From Anaerolineae bacterium (GTDB lineage: Bacteria; Chloroflexota; Anaerolineae; Anaerolineales; Villigracilaceae), in the NCBI GenBank assembly GCA_022013685.1, contig JAKLPV010000007.1, positions 1 to 64,000 of the forward strand: a stretch of 64,000 nt of DNA. Reading direction: 5' to 3'. Shown here piece by piece: positions 18,561 through 28,381 of the stretch (its first letter is position 1; the number at the start of each line of letters is the position of its first letter). A model generated the notes under the pieces. That model saw only the letters and a list, made by a program, of their open reading frames with translations, was not told the origin of the DNA and made no database searches. The translations under genes were made by a program, and so were the position numbers.

Positions 18561-19559
18561 ATGCTCCCTACTGTTTCATTGATTATCCCCTGTTATAACG
18601 AGGAGAAACGCATCCGCAGCCTGCTGGATGCCCTCCTGGCGCAGACTTACCCATGGGGGCAGATGGACGTTACGATTGCGGACGGCTTGTCGCAGGATCG
18701 AACCCGTGAATTGATCGCAGATTTTCAGCGTGAACATCCACAACTGGCGATCAGAGTGGTAGATAACAACGCCAAAACCATTCCGGCAGCAGTGAATCGG
18801 GCAATCGAAACCTCGACCGGAGAATTTATCGTCCGGCTTGATGCGCACTCGGCGCCGCACCCGCAATATGTCGAGAAATCGGTCGAGGCCCTGCTGGCGG
18901 ATACTGCCGAGAATGTCGGCGGGGTCTGGGAGATACAACCCGGTGCTGAAGGCTGGGTGGCGGCGGCGATTGCCATCGCTGCGGCCCATCCGCTAGGGGT
19001 GGGGGATGCGCTTTATCGCCACGCCAGAGAAGCAGCGTATGTGGATACCGTCCCGTTTGGGGCTTTTCGGCGCAGCCTGGTGGAAAAAATCGGCGGGTTC
19101 GATGAATCCTTGCTGACCAACGAAGATTACGAGTTCAATGCCCGTATCCGCCAATCTGGCGGGCGGGTCTGGCTTAATCCGCAAATTCGCTCGGTCTATT
19201 TTGCGCGCGCTACCTTGGGCGCACTGGCGCGCCAATATTGGCGCTACGGTCTGTGGAAGTGGCAAATGTTGCGCCGCTACCCGGCGACCGTCCGCTGGCG
19301 GCAAGCTTTGCCGCCGCTTTTTGTGCTTTCTGTGCTGGCAAGCCTGTTGTTGGGATTCTTTTTCCCTGTTTTTTGGGGTTTGCTTGCACTCGAACTTGGG
19401 CTTTATTTTGGCATTCTCTTTTTTGCGGGTATCAAAAAAGCAATCCACCTGAAACAAATATTTCCACTTCCTGGTTTACCATTGGCAATAGCGACCATGC
19501 ACTTTGCCTGGGGAAGTGGTTTTTTATGGAGTATTTTGTTTGGAGCAAAGCAAAAATAA
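18561..19559 (+). CDS. Family 2 glycosyltransferase (ExoA-like)
   Basis: 332 residues with an N-terminal GT-A domain (VSLIIPCYNEEKRIRSLLDAL, DGLSQDRT, VRLDAHSAPHPQYVE as the DxD-like metal site, FDESLLTNEDYEFNARIRQ as the acceptor/catalytic region) and two to three C-terminal membrane helices. This matches ExoA-type enzymes that extend lipid-linked exopolysaccharide repeat units at the inner face of the membrane. Its ATG abuts the kinase stop codon and its own stop abuts the next ATG, so the genes are translated as a tight unit. Confidence 0.88.
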   Translation: MLPTVSLIIPCYNEEKRIRSLLDALLAQTYPWGQMDVTIADGLSQDRTRELIADFQREHPQLAIRVVDNNAKTIPAAVNRAIETSTGEFIVRLDAHSAPHPQYVEKSVEALLADTAENVGGVWEIQPGAEGWVAAAIAIAAAHPLGVGDALYRHAREAAYVDTVPFGAFRRSLVEKIGGFDESLLTNEDYEFNARIRQSGGRVWLNPQIRSVYFARATLGALARQYWRYGLWKWQMLRRYPATVRWRQALPPLFVLSVLASLLLGFFFPVFWGLLALELGLYFGILFFAGIKKAIHLKQIFPLPGLPLAIATMHFAWGSGFLWSILFGAKQK

Positions 19560-21002
19560 ATGGCGTCTGAAAACCTGAAACAACCTGCTTTACGTCTTAG
19601 CCCGGGGGAGCAACGCCTTCTTCTCTTGTTTGGCGACTTTTTGCTGGGCAGCATTTCGCTGATTGCCGGCGTTTATTATTGGTACATATCCACCGAAGAT
19701 GAGTGGATTAGAACCAATATTGATTTTTCCCTGGATTTTTTCCAGCGTTATGTAGATTTTTGGTTCTACCTGCTGCCCTTCGCGTGGATATTGTTGATGG
19801 TGGAATTTTATGATCCTCATCGTGCTGCAAACTGGCGGCGTACCTCACGGGGGATTCTTGCGGCGGCGGCTGTAGGCGGAATTGCCTACATGTTTATATT
19901 TTTTACCGCAGATGAACCCAGCAGAGTCAACCGCCGTACCGTTGCGATGTTTTTAATTCTGGTTACCCTGCTGACCCTGGGCTGGCGCTGGATGTATATT
20001 CGTTTTTATACATCGCAAGGCAACCAGCGTCGTGTCTTGGCTATTGGTGCGGGAGATAATGGTCGCAGTCTGGCGCTAATTTACAAAGATATCAACCCGC
20101 CGCCGTTTCAGTTGCTCGGTTTCATTGATGATGACCCGAATAAAATTGCTACAACGCTGGAAGGTTTCCGGGTTTTTGCTGGAAGTGAGCGCTTGTTGGA
20201 ATTAACCGAACAGTTGGCAATCTCTGACCTGGTCGTTTCCATTACCGGTGAAATGCGTGGACAGACTTTTCAGACTTTGCTGGATGCCCAGGAACATGGC
20301 ATTGAAGTGACTCGCATGAGCACCATTTACGAGGAATTGCTTGGGCGGGTGCCCATTCACCACCTTGAAGCCGACTGGGTCATTCGCTCCTTTGTCGATG
20401 AGGCGCGAGTCAGTGGTTTTTATCAACTGACCTCGCGCGCGTTGGATATTCTTTCTGCATTGGTGGGTTTGCTTGTCTTTTTGGTGATGCTGCCGTTTTT
20501 ATCCCTGGCAATTCTGCTCGATGATGGCTGGCCGATCTTTTACACCCAGACCAGGCTTGGGAAAGGCGCGCGTATCTTTGAGATGCTCAAGCTGCGTACC
20601 ATGATCAAGAATGCCGAAGTTGATGGCAAAGCCCAGGTTGCCGAAGAACACGATCCCCGCGTCACTCGCGTTGGCAACTTCCTGCGTCGTTCCCGTCTGG
20701 ATGAATTCCCCCAGTTTTGGAATGTGCTGCGCGGCGAAATGGCCATGGTCGGCCCACGCGCTGAGCGCGCCGAGCTGGTGAATAAATATCAAAAGCAAAT
20801 CCCCTTTTACCGCGCCCGGCTGATGGTCAAGCCAGGGCTGACAGGTTGGGCCCAGGTCAACTATGGCTATGCGGCCACTGTCGAAGACACCGAGATCAAG
20901 CTCGAATACGATCTGTACTACATCAAGCATCGCTCCATCTGGATGGATATTCTCATTATTTTGCGAACCGTCACCACCGTTTTGGGGCGGCGCGGGAGGT
21001 AA
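19560..21002 (+). CDS. Polyprenyl-phosphate sugar-1-phosphate transferase (WbaP/WcaJ-type)
   Basis: 480 residues. The N-terminal half has four membrane helices and a Rossmann-like domain (VLAIGAGDNGRSLALIY); after another helix comes the bacterial sugar transferase domain with YTQTRLGKGARIFEMLKLRTM, FLRRSRLDEFPQFWNVLRGEMAMVGPR (active-site Asp-Glu) and KPGLTGWAQVNYG. It starts exopolysaccharide repeat-unit synthesis by placing the first sugar phosphate on undecaprenyl phosphate. It directly abuts the GT2 gene and is followed after 3 bases by the epimerase gene. Confidence 0.92.
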   Translation: MASENLKQPALRLSPGEQRLLLLFGDFLLGSISLIAGVYYWYISTEDEWIRTNIDFSLDFFQRYVDFWFYLLPFAWILLMVEFYDPHRAANWRRTSRGILAAAAVGGIAYMFIFFTADEPSRVNRRTVAMFLILVTLLTLGWRWMYIRFYTSQGNQRRVLAIGAGDNGRSLALIYKDINPPPFQLLGFIDDDPNKIATTLEGFRVFAGSERLLELTEQLAISDLVVSITGEMRGQTFQTLLDAQEHGIEVTRMSTIYEELLGRVPIHHLEADWVIRSFVDEARVSGFYQLTSRALDILSALVGLLVFLVMLPFLSLAILLDDGWPIFYTQTRLGKGARIFEMLKLRTMIKNAEVDGKAQVAEEHDPRVTRVGNFLRRSRLDEFPQFWNVLRGEMAMVGPRAERAELVNKYQKQIPFYRARLMVKPGLTGWAQVNYGYAATVEDTEIKLEYDLYYIKHRSIWMDILIILRTVTTVLGRRGR

Positions 21003-21005
21003 TTT

Positions 21006-21926
21006 ATGAAAAAATATTTGGTGACCGGTGGCGCCGGTTTTATTGGCTCACACATCGTCCGCGCCCTGCTTGAGCAGGGCGATTTTGTGCGCATTCTGGA
21101 TAATTTTTCCACCGGCAAGCGCGAAAATATTGCCGGTTTGAATATCGAAATTATCGAGGGCGATCTGCTAGACAAGGCCAAGATAGCCGAAGCCGTGCAG
21201 GGCATGGACATTATTTTTCACGAGGCAGCCTTCGTTTCCGTTCCGCAGTCGATGGAAGATCCGCTGCCGTGCTTCGAGATCAACCAGCGCGGCACTGAGT
21301 TCCTGCTTGAAGCGGCGCGCAAGGCGGATATTAAACGGGTTGTTTTGGCCTCCTCTGCGGCAGTCTATGGAGATTCGAATGTGCGTTGCGACGAAGAAAC
21401 TCCACTCAGGCCGCTCTCCCCTTATGCTGTTTCCAAAATCGTGGACGAACTCTACGCTGAGATGTATACCCGCTCCTTTGGCCTGGACGTGGTTGCCCTG
21501 CGCTATTTCAACGTTTACGGGCCGCGCCAGCGCCCCGATAGCATGTACGCTGCCGCCGTGCCGATCTTTACCCGGCGCTTGATCGACGGCAAACCCGTCA
21601 CCATCTACGGCGACGGCGGCCAGACCCGCGACCTGGTTTATGTTGGCGATATTGTTCGTGCCAACCTGGTGGCAAGTGAACATCCCGCCGCACCGGGCCA
21701 GGTTTTTAATATTTGCAGCGGCGATGAAATCCGTGTGATTGACATCATCGAAAATCTGATGGATTTCTTCTCTAATGCGCCTGCGCCCGAATTTTCTCCC
21801 GCGCGCGCCGGTGACATTTACCGTTCTGTCGGTAGTCCGGCTAAGGCGCAGAAAATGCTGGGTTTCGAAACCCAAACCTCGCTCGAGACTGGCCTGAAGG
21901 CTGTGGTGGATTGGATGAAAGGATAA
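21006..21926 (+). CDS. NAD-dependent sugar-nucleotide epimerase (extended SDR)
   Basis: 306 residues of the GalE/WbpP type. NAD motif GGAGFIGSHIV at residues 8-18, catalytic Ser and YxxxK in SSAAVYGD and SPYAVSKIVDELYAEM, and sugar-binding FNVYGPRQRPDS. WbpP-like UDP-GlcNAc 4-epimerase or UDP-glucuronate epimerase/decarboxylase are the likely activities; the sequence alone does not decide. It would supply an activated sugar to the adjacent transferases. Confidence 0.88.
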   Translation: MKKYLVTGGAGFIGSHIVRALLEQGDFVRILDNFSTGKRENIAGLNIEIIEGDLLDKAKIAEAVQGMDIIFHEAAFVSVPQSMEDPLPCFEINQRGTEFLLEAARKADIKRVVLASSAAVYGDSNVRCDEETPLRPLSPYAVSKIVDELYAEMYTRSFGLDVVALRYFNVYGPRQRPDSMYAAAVPIFTRRLIDGKPVTIYGDGGQTRDLVYVGDIVRANLVASEHPAAPGQVFNICSGDEIRVIDIIENLMDFFSNAPAPEFSPARAGDIYRSVGSPAKAQKMLGFETQTSLETGLKAVVDWMKG

Positions 21927-21929
21927 CGG

Positions 21930-21985
21930 AGTCCGAAATCTCCTGATTTCGGTTTTCCAGAATCGGGAGACTTTGGAAAACTCCG
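21930..21985. repeat. Palindromic repeat, GAAATCTCC/GGAGATTT family
   Basis: The gap between the epimerase and the CapD-like gene holds GTCCGAAATCTCCTGATTTC and a second inverted pair ending AAAACTCCGG. Related units occur inside the first femX gene (24361-24438) and before 40500. Confidence 0.6.
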
Positions 21986-21994
21986 GGCTTGAAC

Positions 21995-23872
21995 ATGCGT
22001 TTTCGTAACCGTTATGTCCTCCTGACCGATATTTTGCTCATCATCGTTGCAGTGATGGGGAGTTATGTTTTGCGTCTCGAACTGCTCGAAGACTTCCTGC
22101 GCTATTATTGGCAGGGAGCTTTGTGGTGGATGGGGATTGCCTTGATCGTCAAGCCGCTGGTCTATTACTTTTTCGGCTTGTATCGCCGTCTGTGGGTTTA
22201 TGCCAGCATCAGCGAGTTGAAATTGATCGCTGCCGCGGTGACGACTTCATCCCTGCTGGTGGCGGCAATTACCTTGAGTCTGTATTCGTTCCAGGTTTTT
22301 GGGCCGGGTTTTTCACGCTCGGCGCTGGCGATCGACTGGCTGCTTTCACTGGTGCTGGTTGGTGGCGCGCGCCTGGCGCTGCGGATCGTGGCCGAATCGG
22401 CCGTTCCGCGCGCGGACGGCAAACGCCGCGATGTGTTGGTCATCGGCGCGGGCGATGCCGGGGCGCTGGTGGTGCGCGAAATGCAGAAAAGCCGCCAGAT
22501 GAACATGAACCCGGTCGGCTTCCTCGATGATGACCCGGCCAAACGCGGACAAATCCTGCTCGGCGTTCCAGTCATTGGCGCGCTGCAAGATCTTTCACAT
22601 GTGCTTGATATTACCCACGTGGACGAGGTCATTATCGCCATCCCGACCGCGCCAGGCAAAGTCGTGCGCCTGGTTTCGGACGTCTGCCGCCTGAAAGGCA
22701 TTCCTTTCCGCACCATGCCGGGGATTTATGAACTGCTGGGCGGCAAGGTCAGCGTCAGCCGCCTGCGCGAAGTTGATATTACCGACTTGCTGCGCCGCGA
22801 ACCGGCGCGCATTCACGAAGAATGGATCGGCCAGGCGCTCAAAGACAAACGCGTTCTGGTGACCGGCGCGGGCGGCTCGATCGGCCGCGAGTTGTGCCGC
22901 CAGATTGCACGTTGGAATCCTGCCAGCCTGGTCTTGCTCGGCCACGGTGAAAACTCCATTTTCGAGGCCTTGCTCGAACTCAAAGCCGATTATCCGTACC
23001 TGAAACTTGACCCAGTCATCGCCGATGTCCGTGACCATCAGCGCCTGGATGCCGTTTTTGCGGAGCACCGGCCCCAGGTGGTGTTCCATGCTGCTGCCCA
23101 CAAACATGTCCCGTTGATGGAGATTAACGTTGAGGAAGCGGTGGCGAACAATATCCTCGGCACCCAGAACGTTGTCGAAACAGCAGACAGGCACAGGGTC
23201 GAACGCCTGGTGCTGATCTCGACCGACAAAGCCGTCCACCCGGCCAACGTCTACGGCGCAACCAAGCGCATGGCCGAGATGATCGTCCTGGATGCTGCCC
23301 GGCGCACGGGCAATGCTTTTTCGGTAGTCCGCTTTGGGAATGTGTTGGGCAGCCGCGGCAGTGTTGTGCCGCTCTTCAAGCGCATGATCGCCGCTGGCGG
23401 TCCGCTGACGATCACCCACCCCGATATGGAACGCTTTTTTATGACCATCCCCGAGGCCGTTCACCTGGTTTTGCAGGCTGCGGCGATGGGCGAGGGCGGC
23501 GAGGCCTTTTTGCTCAACATGGGCGAGCAGGTGCGGATTTTGAACCTGGCCGAGGATCTGATTCGGCTTTCGGGCCTGGAGCCGGGCCGCGATATTGAGA
23601 TCGTTTTTACCGGCATCCGGCCCGGCGAAAAGCTGCGTGAGGAACTGTGGGAGGGCGGCAAAACCTACGACAAGACCGCGCACCCGGATGTTTTCTGCTC
23701 GATGAGCGAGGATATGGCCGACGAGGAGACGGTGTGCACTGCGCTGGAGCGTTTTTCTGTGCTGGTGGCCTCCAGCCAGCCCGAGGCGATCATCGACCTG
23801 CTCGATGAAGTTGTTCCCGGTTCGGCGATTCGCGCCAATATCCGCCCAAAAGATGTAATGGATGTGGTGTAG
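21995..23872 (+). CDS. CapD/PglF-type polysaccharide biosynthesis protein (NDP-sugar 4,6-dehydratase/epimerase)
   Basis: 625 residues: four N-terminal membrane helices, a first Rossmann domain (VLVIGAGDAGALVVREMQ) and a second, catalytic SDR domain (VLVTGAGGSIGRELCRQIA). The active-site region is LISTDKAVHPANVYGATKR, as in membrane-bound UDP-GlcNAc 4,6-dehydratases. The product would be a deoxy-sugar nucleotide (diNAcBac or related) for exopolysaccharide or glycoprotein synthesis. ATG at 21995 is preferred to a TTG two codons before it; neither has a clear ribosome site because a palindromic repeat fills the upstream gap. Confidence 0.9.
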   Translation: MRFRNRYVLLTDILLIIVAVMGSYVLRLELLEDFLRYYWQGALWWMGIALIVKPLVYYFFGLYRRLWVYASISELKLIAAAVTTSSLLVAAITLSLYSFQVFGPGFSRSALAIDWLLSLVLVGGARLALRIVAESAVPRADGKRRDVLVIGAGDAGALVVREMQKSRQMNMNPVGFLDDDPAKRGQILLGVPVIGALQDLSHVLDITHVDEVIIAIPTAPGKVVRLVSDVCRLKGIPFRTMPGIYELLGGKVSVSRLREVDITDLLRREPARIHEEWIGQALKDKRVLVTGAGGSIGRELCRQIARWNPASLVLLGHGENSIFEALLELKADYPYLKLDPVIADVRDHQRLDAVFAEHRPQVVFHAAAHKHVPLMEINVEEAVANNILGTQNVVETADRHRVERLVLISTDKAVHPANVYGATKRMAEMIVLDAARRTGNAFSVVRFGNVLGSRGSVVPLFKRMIAAGGPLTITHPDMERFFMTIPEAVHLVLQAAAMGEGGEAFLLNMGEQVRILNLAEDLIRLSGLEPGRDIEIVFTGIRPGEKLREELWEGGKTYDKTAHPDVFCSMSEDMADEETVCTALERFSVLVASSQPEAIIDLLDEVVPGSAIRANIRPKDVMDVV

Positions 23873-23961
23873 CCGGTTGAATGTTGAACGAAGGTCGAGT
23901 GGCGTGGATGCTCTTCCCGCGCATATCGAGACCGTATAGAAGTGATCAGAAAGTTATACAA

Positions 23962-25071
23962 ATGCCCCAAGTAGCCTTTGAAACATGGAAAGAATTTATC
24001 GCCAGACAGCCCAGCCCTCACATTTTGCAGACCGCGGAATGGGGAGAATTAAAGAGGGCTTTTGGCTGGGATGTGGAACGGATTATCTCGGGCGATTTTG
24101 GCGTTCAGATTCTCTTTCGCAAATTGCCGCTCGGGTTTACGGTAGCGTACGCGCCAAAACCAGTGTTCAGTAGCCAGTATTCAGTAACCAGTAATCAGGC
24201 CCTGAGCGGAGCGGAGCGTAGTCGAAGGGCAGTAACCAATAATCAGTATCCGGTATCTAGTGGTCAGTTGCCAGGAATCATTGATGAGTTGTTGAGTGAA
24301 ATTGATGCGGTCTGCCACAAGAAACGCGCCGTTTTCTTGAAAATCGAACCCGATGCCTGGGAGTCCGAAGTCTCCCGACTTCGGAGTGATGTAGTCAGTC
24401 CAAAATCGGGAGATTTTGGACTCCGAATCAGTCCCCACAACATCCAGCCGCCGCGCACGGTCATTGTCTCGCTCGAAGGCTCGGAGGATGAGATTCTTGG
24501 TCGCATGAAACAGAAGTGCCGTTATAACGTGCGCCTGGCCGAGAAAAAGGAAGTCACTGTCCGCGCCTGGGACGATCTGGACGGATTCCACCGTTTGATG
24601 GAAGTCACCGGCGGGCGGGACGGGTTTGGTGTCCACTCTTTGGCATATTACAAAAAAGCCTACGAACTGTTCCGCCCGAGCGGGGTGGCCGAGATCCTGG
24701 TGGCGGAGTTCGACTGCAGGCCGCTGGCTGCGCTGATGGTTTTTGCGCTCGGCGGGCGCGCTTACTACCTGTACGGCGCTTCGACCGACGAGGAGCGCAA
24801 CCGCATGCCGACCTACCTGCTCCAGTGGCGGGCGATGCAGTGGGCCAAAGAACGCGGCTGCACCGAGTATGATCTGTGGGGCCTGCCCGACGAAGACGAA
24901 GAAACTCTCGAGGCTCAGTTTGAGTCCCGCTCCGATGGCCTGTGGGGCGTCTACCGCTTCAAGCGCGGCTTTGGCGGCCAGGTCAAGAGAGCGGCCCAGG
25001 CCTTGGATCGGGTGTATATGCCGTTGTTGTATTGGATATATTTGTGGCGGATGGGGAAAAATGTGGAATAA
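23962..25071 (+). CDS. FemX/FemABX-like aminoacyltransferase with two repeat-derived inserts
   Basis: 369 residues of the FemABX family (two GNAT-like domains), which transfers amino acids from aminoacyl-tRNA to lipid II or, in exopolysaccharide loci, to other acceptors. Recognisable blocks are HILQTAEWGELKRAFGWD, RMKQKCRYNVRLAEKKEV, MPTYLLQWRAMQWAKERG and WGVYRFKRGFGG, all shared with the second copy at 28747. Residues about 68-105 and 134-159 have no counterpart in that copy and are encoded by repeat elements (separate entries). The frame stays open throughout. The ORF extends upstream but ATG at 23962 matches the family start. Its end overlaps the next gene by 11 bases. Confidence 0.85.
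   Translation: MPQVAFETWKEFIARQPSPHILQTAEWGELKRAFGWDVERIISGDFGVQILFRKLPLGFTVAYAPKPVFSSQYSVTSNQALSGAERSRRAVTNNQYPVSSGQLPGIIDELLSEIDAVCHKKRAVFLKIEPDAWESEVSRLRSDVVSPKSGDFGLRISPHNIQPPRTVIVSLEGSEDEILGRMKQKCRYNVRLAEKKEVTVRAWDDLDGFHRLMEVTGGRDGFGVHSLAYYKKAYELFRPSGVAEILVAEFDCRPLAALMVFALGGRAYYLYGASTDEERNRMPTYLLQWRAMQWAKERGCTEYDLWGLPDEDEETLEAQFESRSDGLWGVYRFKRGFGGQVKRAAQALDRVYMPLLYWIYLWRMGKNVE
24163..24276. repeat. Composite repeat inside femX: CAGT-array flanking a CCTGAGCGG...GTCGAAGGG unit
   Basis: Short imperfect CAGTA/CCAGT repeats surround CCCTGAGCGGAGCGG...GTCGAAGGG, a unit found elsewhere between genes. A very similar order (CAGT repeats then CCCTGAGCG) occurs at 62370-62435. The insert is a multiple of three bases and free of stops in the femX frame. 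Confidence 0.75.
24361..24438. repeat. Palindromic repeat inside femX, GAAGTCTCC/GGAGATTT family
   Basis: Two inverted pairs (CCGAAGTCTCCCGACTTCGG and CCAAAATCGGGAGATTTTGG) lie in frame and encode residues about 134-159. The same family fills the gap at 21930-21985. Confidence 0.75.
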
Positions 25072-25549
25072 TTTCCCAGTTTTTTGGGCGGAATTAGTAT
25101 GGCCATTGCTGGTTCTTTTTGGAACGGTTAGTTTGGCATTGGTGATAAGTATTAAAGCTCAATTTGAAACCTACAAAATGCGCCAGAACATGTGGTTTGA
25201 ACAAAGAAAAGCCCTGGAATATCAATTCCGGGTTGGTATCTTTTTCTTGGTTGTCGTTTTGATTATTCTTGTGCTTGCTTGGGGAATCCTTGGATTGGAA
25301 TATTATTTCCCTGGTTCGACAAGTAAATTTCCTAATCTAATGCGATTTTTGTATTGGCCTGTATTTTTGGTTATTGGATTGACATTGGTTTCCATTAGCG
25401 CTATTCAAAAGCGCATCAGTCTTTTTCGTAGCAAATGGAAAAGAGATTATCCAACCGGTAGTAGGGCTATCTTGATTGGTATTATTGGGATTATAGTTTC
25501 CATTTTTATTCTGGCGGGAGTTTTGCTAGAACGGTGGATGGAGCAATGA
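25061..25549 (+). CDS. Membrane protein of unknown function
   Basis: 162 residues with four hydrophobic segments: VWPLLVLFGTVSLALVISI, GIFFLVVVLIILVLAWGIL, FLYWPVFLVIGLTLVSISAI and ILIGIIGIIVSIFILAGVLL. No family is recognised. The ATG lies within the last codons of femX (11-base overlap), suggesting coupled translation and making this the last gene of the operon, before a strong hairpin. It is much more AT-rich than femX, so it may be a late addition. Confidence 0.6.
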   Translation: MWNNFPVFWAELVWPLLVLFGTVSLALVISIKAQFETYKMRQNMWFEQRKALEYQFRVGIFFLVVVLIILVLAWGILGLEYYFPGSTSKFPNLMRFLYWPVFLVIGLTLVSISAIQKRISLFRSKWKRDYPTGSRAILIGIIGIIVSIFILAGVLLERWMEQ

Positions 25550-25576
25550 GAAAAACGAAAGAAACCATGAGAGCCA

Positions 25577-25609
25577 AAGGCCGGAAAGTCACCCAGACTT
25601 TCCGGCCTT
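25577..25609. terminator. Hairpin between the convergent envelope operon and proA
   Basis: Perfect 13-bp stem (AAGGCCGGAAAGT) with a 7-base loop, about 30 bases after the last operon stop. A CCCTTCGACAGGCTCAGGG repeat follows at 25620-25638. Confidence 0.7.
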
Positions 25610-25619
25610 CAACTTTAAA

Positions 25620-25638
25620 CCCTTCGACAGGCTCAGGG
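25620..25638. repeat. CCCTTCGACAGGCTCAGGG intergenic repeat
   Basis: A compact palindromic unit of the same family as the elements at 4874, 24199 and 62402, sitting between the operon hairpin and the proA stop. Confidence 0.6.
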
Positions 25639-25655
25639 CAAGCCTTCAACATTTC

Positions 25656-26912
25656 TTACGGACGCACGTTGTATTGCCCCTCCGCCACCCACTTGTAGGT
25701 GGTCAGCTCGGGCAGACCCATCGGACCGCGGGCGTGCAGACGCTGAGTCGAGATGGCGACCTCCGCGCCCAGGCCGAACTGGCTGCCGTCGGTGAAACGG
25801 GTGCTGGCGTTGACGTAGACTGCCGCCGAATCAACCTCGGCGATGAAGCGCGCGGCGTGCGCGCTGTTTTCGGTCAGGATGCCGTCCGAGTGGGCGGTGC
25901 TGTGGGCCGCGATATGCTCCATCGCTGCATCCAGCCCATCGACGACTTTTAGCCCAAGCACAAGTGACAGCCACTCGGTGTCGAAATCGTCCGGGCCGGC
26001 AGGCTGGACAAGGGTTGAATCAAAGCCGGTTAAGTGGGATGCAGCAGCCGGGTCGGCGCGAAAGGTTACCCAGGCCGGGGCAAGATGCTCAACGATGCGC
26101 GGCAGCATTTCGGCGGCGACGGTTTTATCGACCAGGACCGTGTCCAGCGAGTTGCACACGCTCGGACGCTGGACTTTGGCGTTGTAGATGACCGGCAGCG
26201 AGGCCTCGAGATCGGCGCTCTCATCGACAAACAGGTGACAAATGCCGATGCCGCCGGTGATGACCGGGATCTGGCTGTTTTCGCGGCAGAAGGCATGCAA
26301 TTTGGCCCCGCCGCGCGGGATGATGATGTCGACATATTCGTGCAGTTTGAGCAGCTCAAGGATCAAGGCCCGGTCGGGGCTGTCGATCAATTGGATCGCG
26401 TCGGCTGGCAGGCCTTGCGCGGTCAGCGTCTGGCGGATGATCTGCACCAGAGCGCGGTTGCTGTGGATGGTTTCCTTGCCGCCGCGCAGGATGGCCGCAT
26501 TGCCGGTCTTGATCGCCAGCCCGGCCACATCCATGGTCACGTTGGGGCGCGACTCGTAGATGACGCCCAACACCCCGAGCGGCACGCGCTGTTTGCGCAG
26601 ATGGATGCCGTTGGGCAGGGTGGTCTCATCGAAGTGCGCGCCAACCGGGTCTGACAGCTCGACCAAATGGCGCAAGTCGGCGCACAGGCCATCGACGCGC
26701 TGCTCGTTGAGCAGCAGCCGGTCGATCAGTGCCTCGCTCAGGCCGTTGGCGCGCCCTTCGGCCACGTCAAGCGCATTGGCCGTCAGCACCTCGGCGCGCG
26801 CGCCATTTAAGGCTTCAGCCAGGGCCAGCAGTGCGGTATTTTTCAGGTCTGTGGGGATACGGGCCAGTATTTTAGATGCCGTTTTGGCGCGGCGGCCGGT
26901 TTCGATGAGCAT
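25656..26912 (-). CDS. proA: Gamma-glutamyl phosphate reductase
   Basis: 418 residues of the aldehyde-dehydrogenase-like ProA family; second step of proline synthesis, NADPH-dependent reduction of glutamyl-5-phosphate. Signatures: VPLGVLGVIYESRPNVTMD, KTGNAAILRGGKE, and the active-site cysteine region QRPSVCNSLDTVLV. Residues 50-80 and the C-terminal GPMGLPELTTYKW also match. ATG at 26912 (MLIETGRRAK) is preferred to a TTG eight codons upstream; GGAGGAGAAAG precedes it. It follows proB on the same strand across a 75-base gap that contains a palindromic repeat. Confidence 0.95.
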   Translation of the reverse strand: MLIETGRRAKTASKILARIPTDLKNTALLALAEALNGARAEVLTANALDVAEGRANGLSEALIDRLLLNEQRVDGLCADLRHLVELSDPVGAHFDETTLPNGIHLRKQRVPLGVLGVIYESRPNVTMDVAGLAIKTGNAAILRGGKETIHSNRALVQIIRQTLTAQGLPADAIQLIDSPDRALILELLKLHEYVDIIIPRGGAKLHAFCRENSQIPVITGGIGICHLFVDESADLEASLPVIYNAKVQRPSVCNSLDTVLVDKTVAAEMLPRIVEHLAPAWVTFRADPAAASHLTGFDSTLVQPAGPDDFDTEWLSLVLGLKVVDGLDAAMEHIAAHSTAHSDGILTENSAHAARFIAEVDSAAVYVNASTRFTDGSQFGLGAEVAISTQRLHARGPMGLPELTTYKWVAEGQYNVRP

Positions 26913-26926
26913 GATTTCTTCTTTCT

Positions 26927-26963
26927 CCTCCCCCAAATTCCGGTTTTTGGAATTTGGGGGAGG
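26927..26963. repeat. Palindrome CCTCCCCCAAATTCC between proB and proA
   Basis: Perfect 15-bp inverted repeat with a 7-base loop, followed by CCGGGTGGGGG. A diverged copy with the same order lies at 53350-53402 upstream of the Mur ligase gene, so it is a dispersed element. It sits in the transcribed spacer of proBA. Confidence 0.75.
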
Positions 26964-26987
26964 CCGGGTGGGGGTTGCGTGTTCCGT

Positions 26988-28085
<1,098 letters not shown>

Positions 28086-28133
28086 CATGGGGCAGGAGGA
28101 TACCCCGGAAAGGGCCATTGTCAAGGTGTATGC

Positions 28134-28139
28134 TATAAT
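28134..28139 (+). promoter_or_regulatory. Extended -10 promoter of the small-protein/protease/FemX operon
   Basis: TGCTATAAT (TGn extended -10) lies 26 bases before the ATG at 28166, and a ribosome site AAAGGAG follows it. No consensus -35 is visible. Confidence 0.6.
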
Positions 28140-28165
28140 TTTTGTGTAAAGAAAAGGAGACCGCA

Positions 28166-28381
28166 ATGGCTGTGGTAACTTACGAAGGTGTTGTTGAAAA
28201 GGGAAAAATTCGTTTGAATGTAAACGTAAAATTGCCCGAAAATACCCGGGTATATGTCATTGTGCCTGACGAACCGGCCCAGACTGTGTCCTATGTGCGT
28301 ACACCGCGTTTGAAATACCCGAAGCAGGCCAAAGATTTTGCATTGCAGGTTAGCGAGGACGCGCCCGATGCCAGTCTATGA
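28166..28381 (+). CDS. Small antitoxin-like protein
   Basis: 71 residues. The beginning (VVTYEGVVEKGKIRLNVNVKLPENTRVYVIVPD) resembles the beta-strand pair of small DUF104/AF2212-type antitoxins, which start with a similar Y-E-G-V-x-G-I/L pattern; the tail is basic then acidic. It overlaps the retropepsin-like gene by 14 bases, so the two are translationally coupled. Role as an antitoxin, chaperone or protease regulator is not proven. A good AAAAGGAG site precedes the ATG. Confidence 0.6.
   Translation: MAVVTYEGVVEKGKIRLNVNVKLPENTRVYVIVPDEPAQTVSYVRTPRLKYPKQAKDFALQVSEDAPDASL

Noticed and set aside
24743..25060. Separate gene overlapping femX in another frame
   Set aside because: Only the part from ATG 25061 encodes a plausible membrane protein; the upstream part is a shadow of femX rich in Arg, Cys and Ser.
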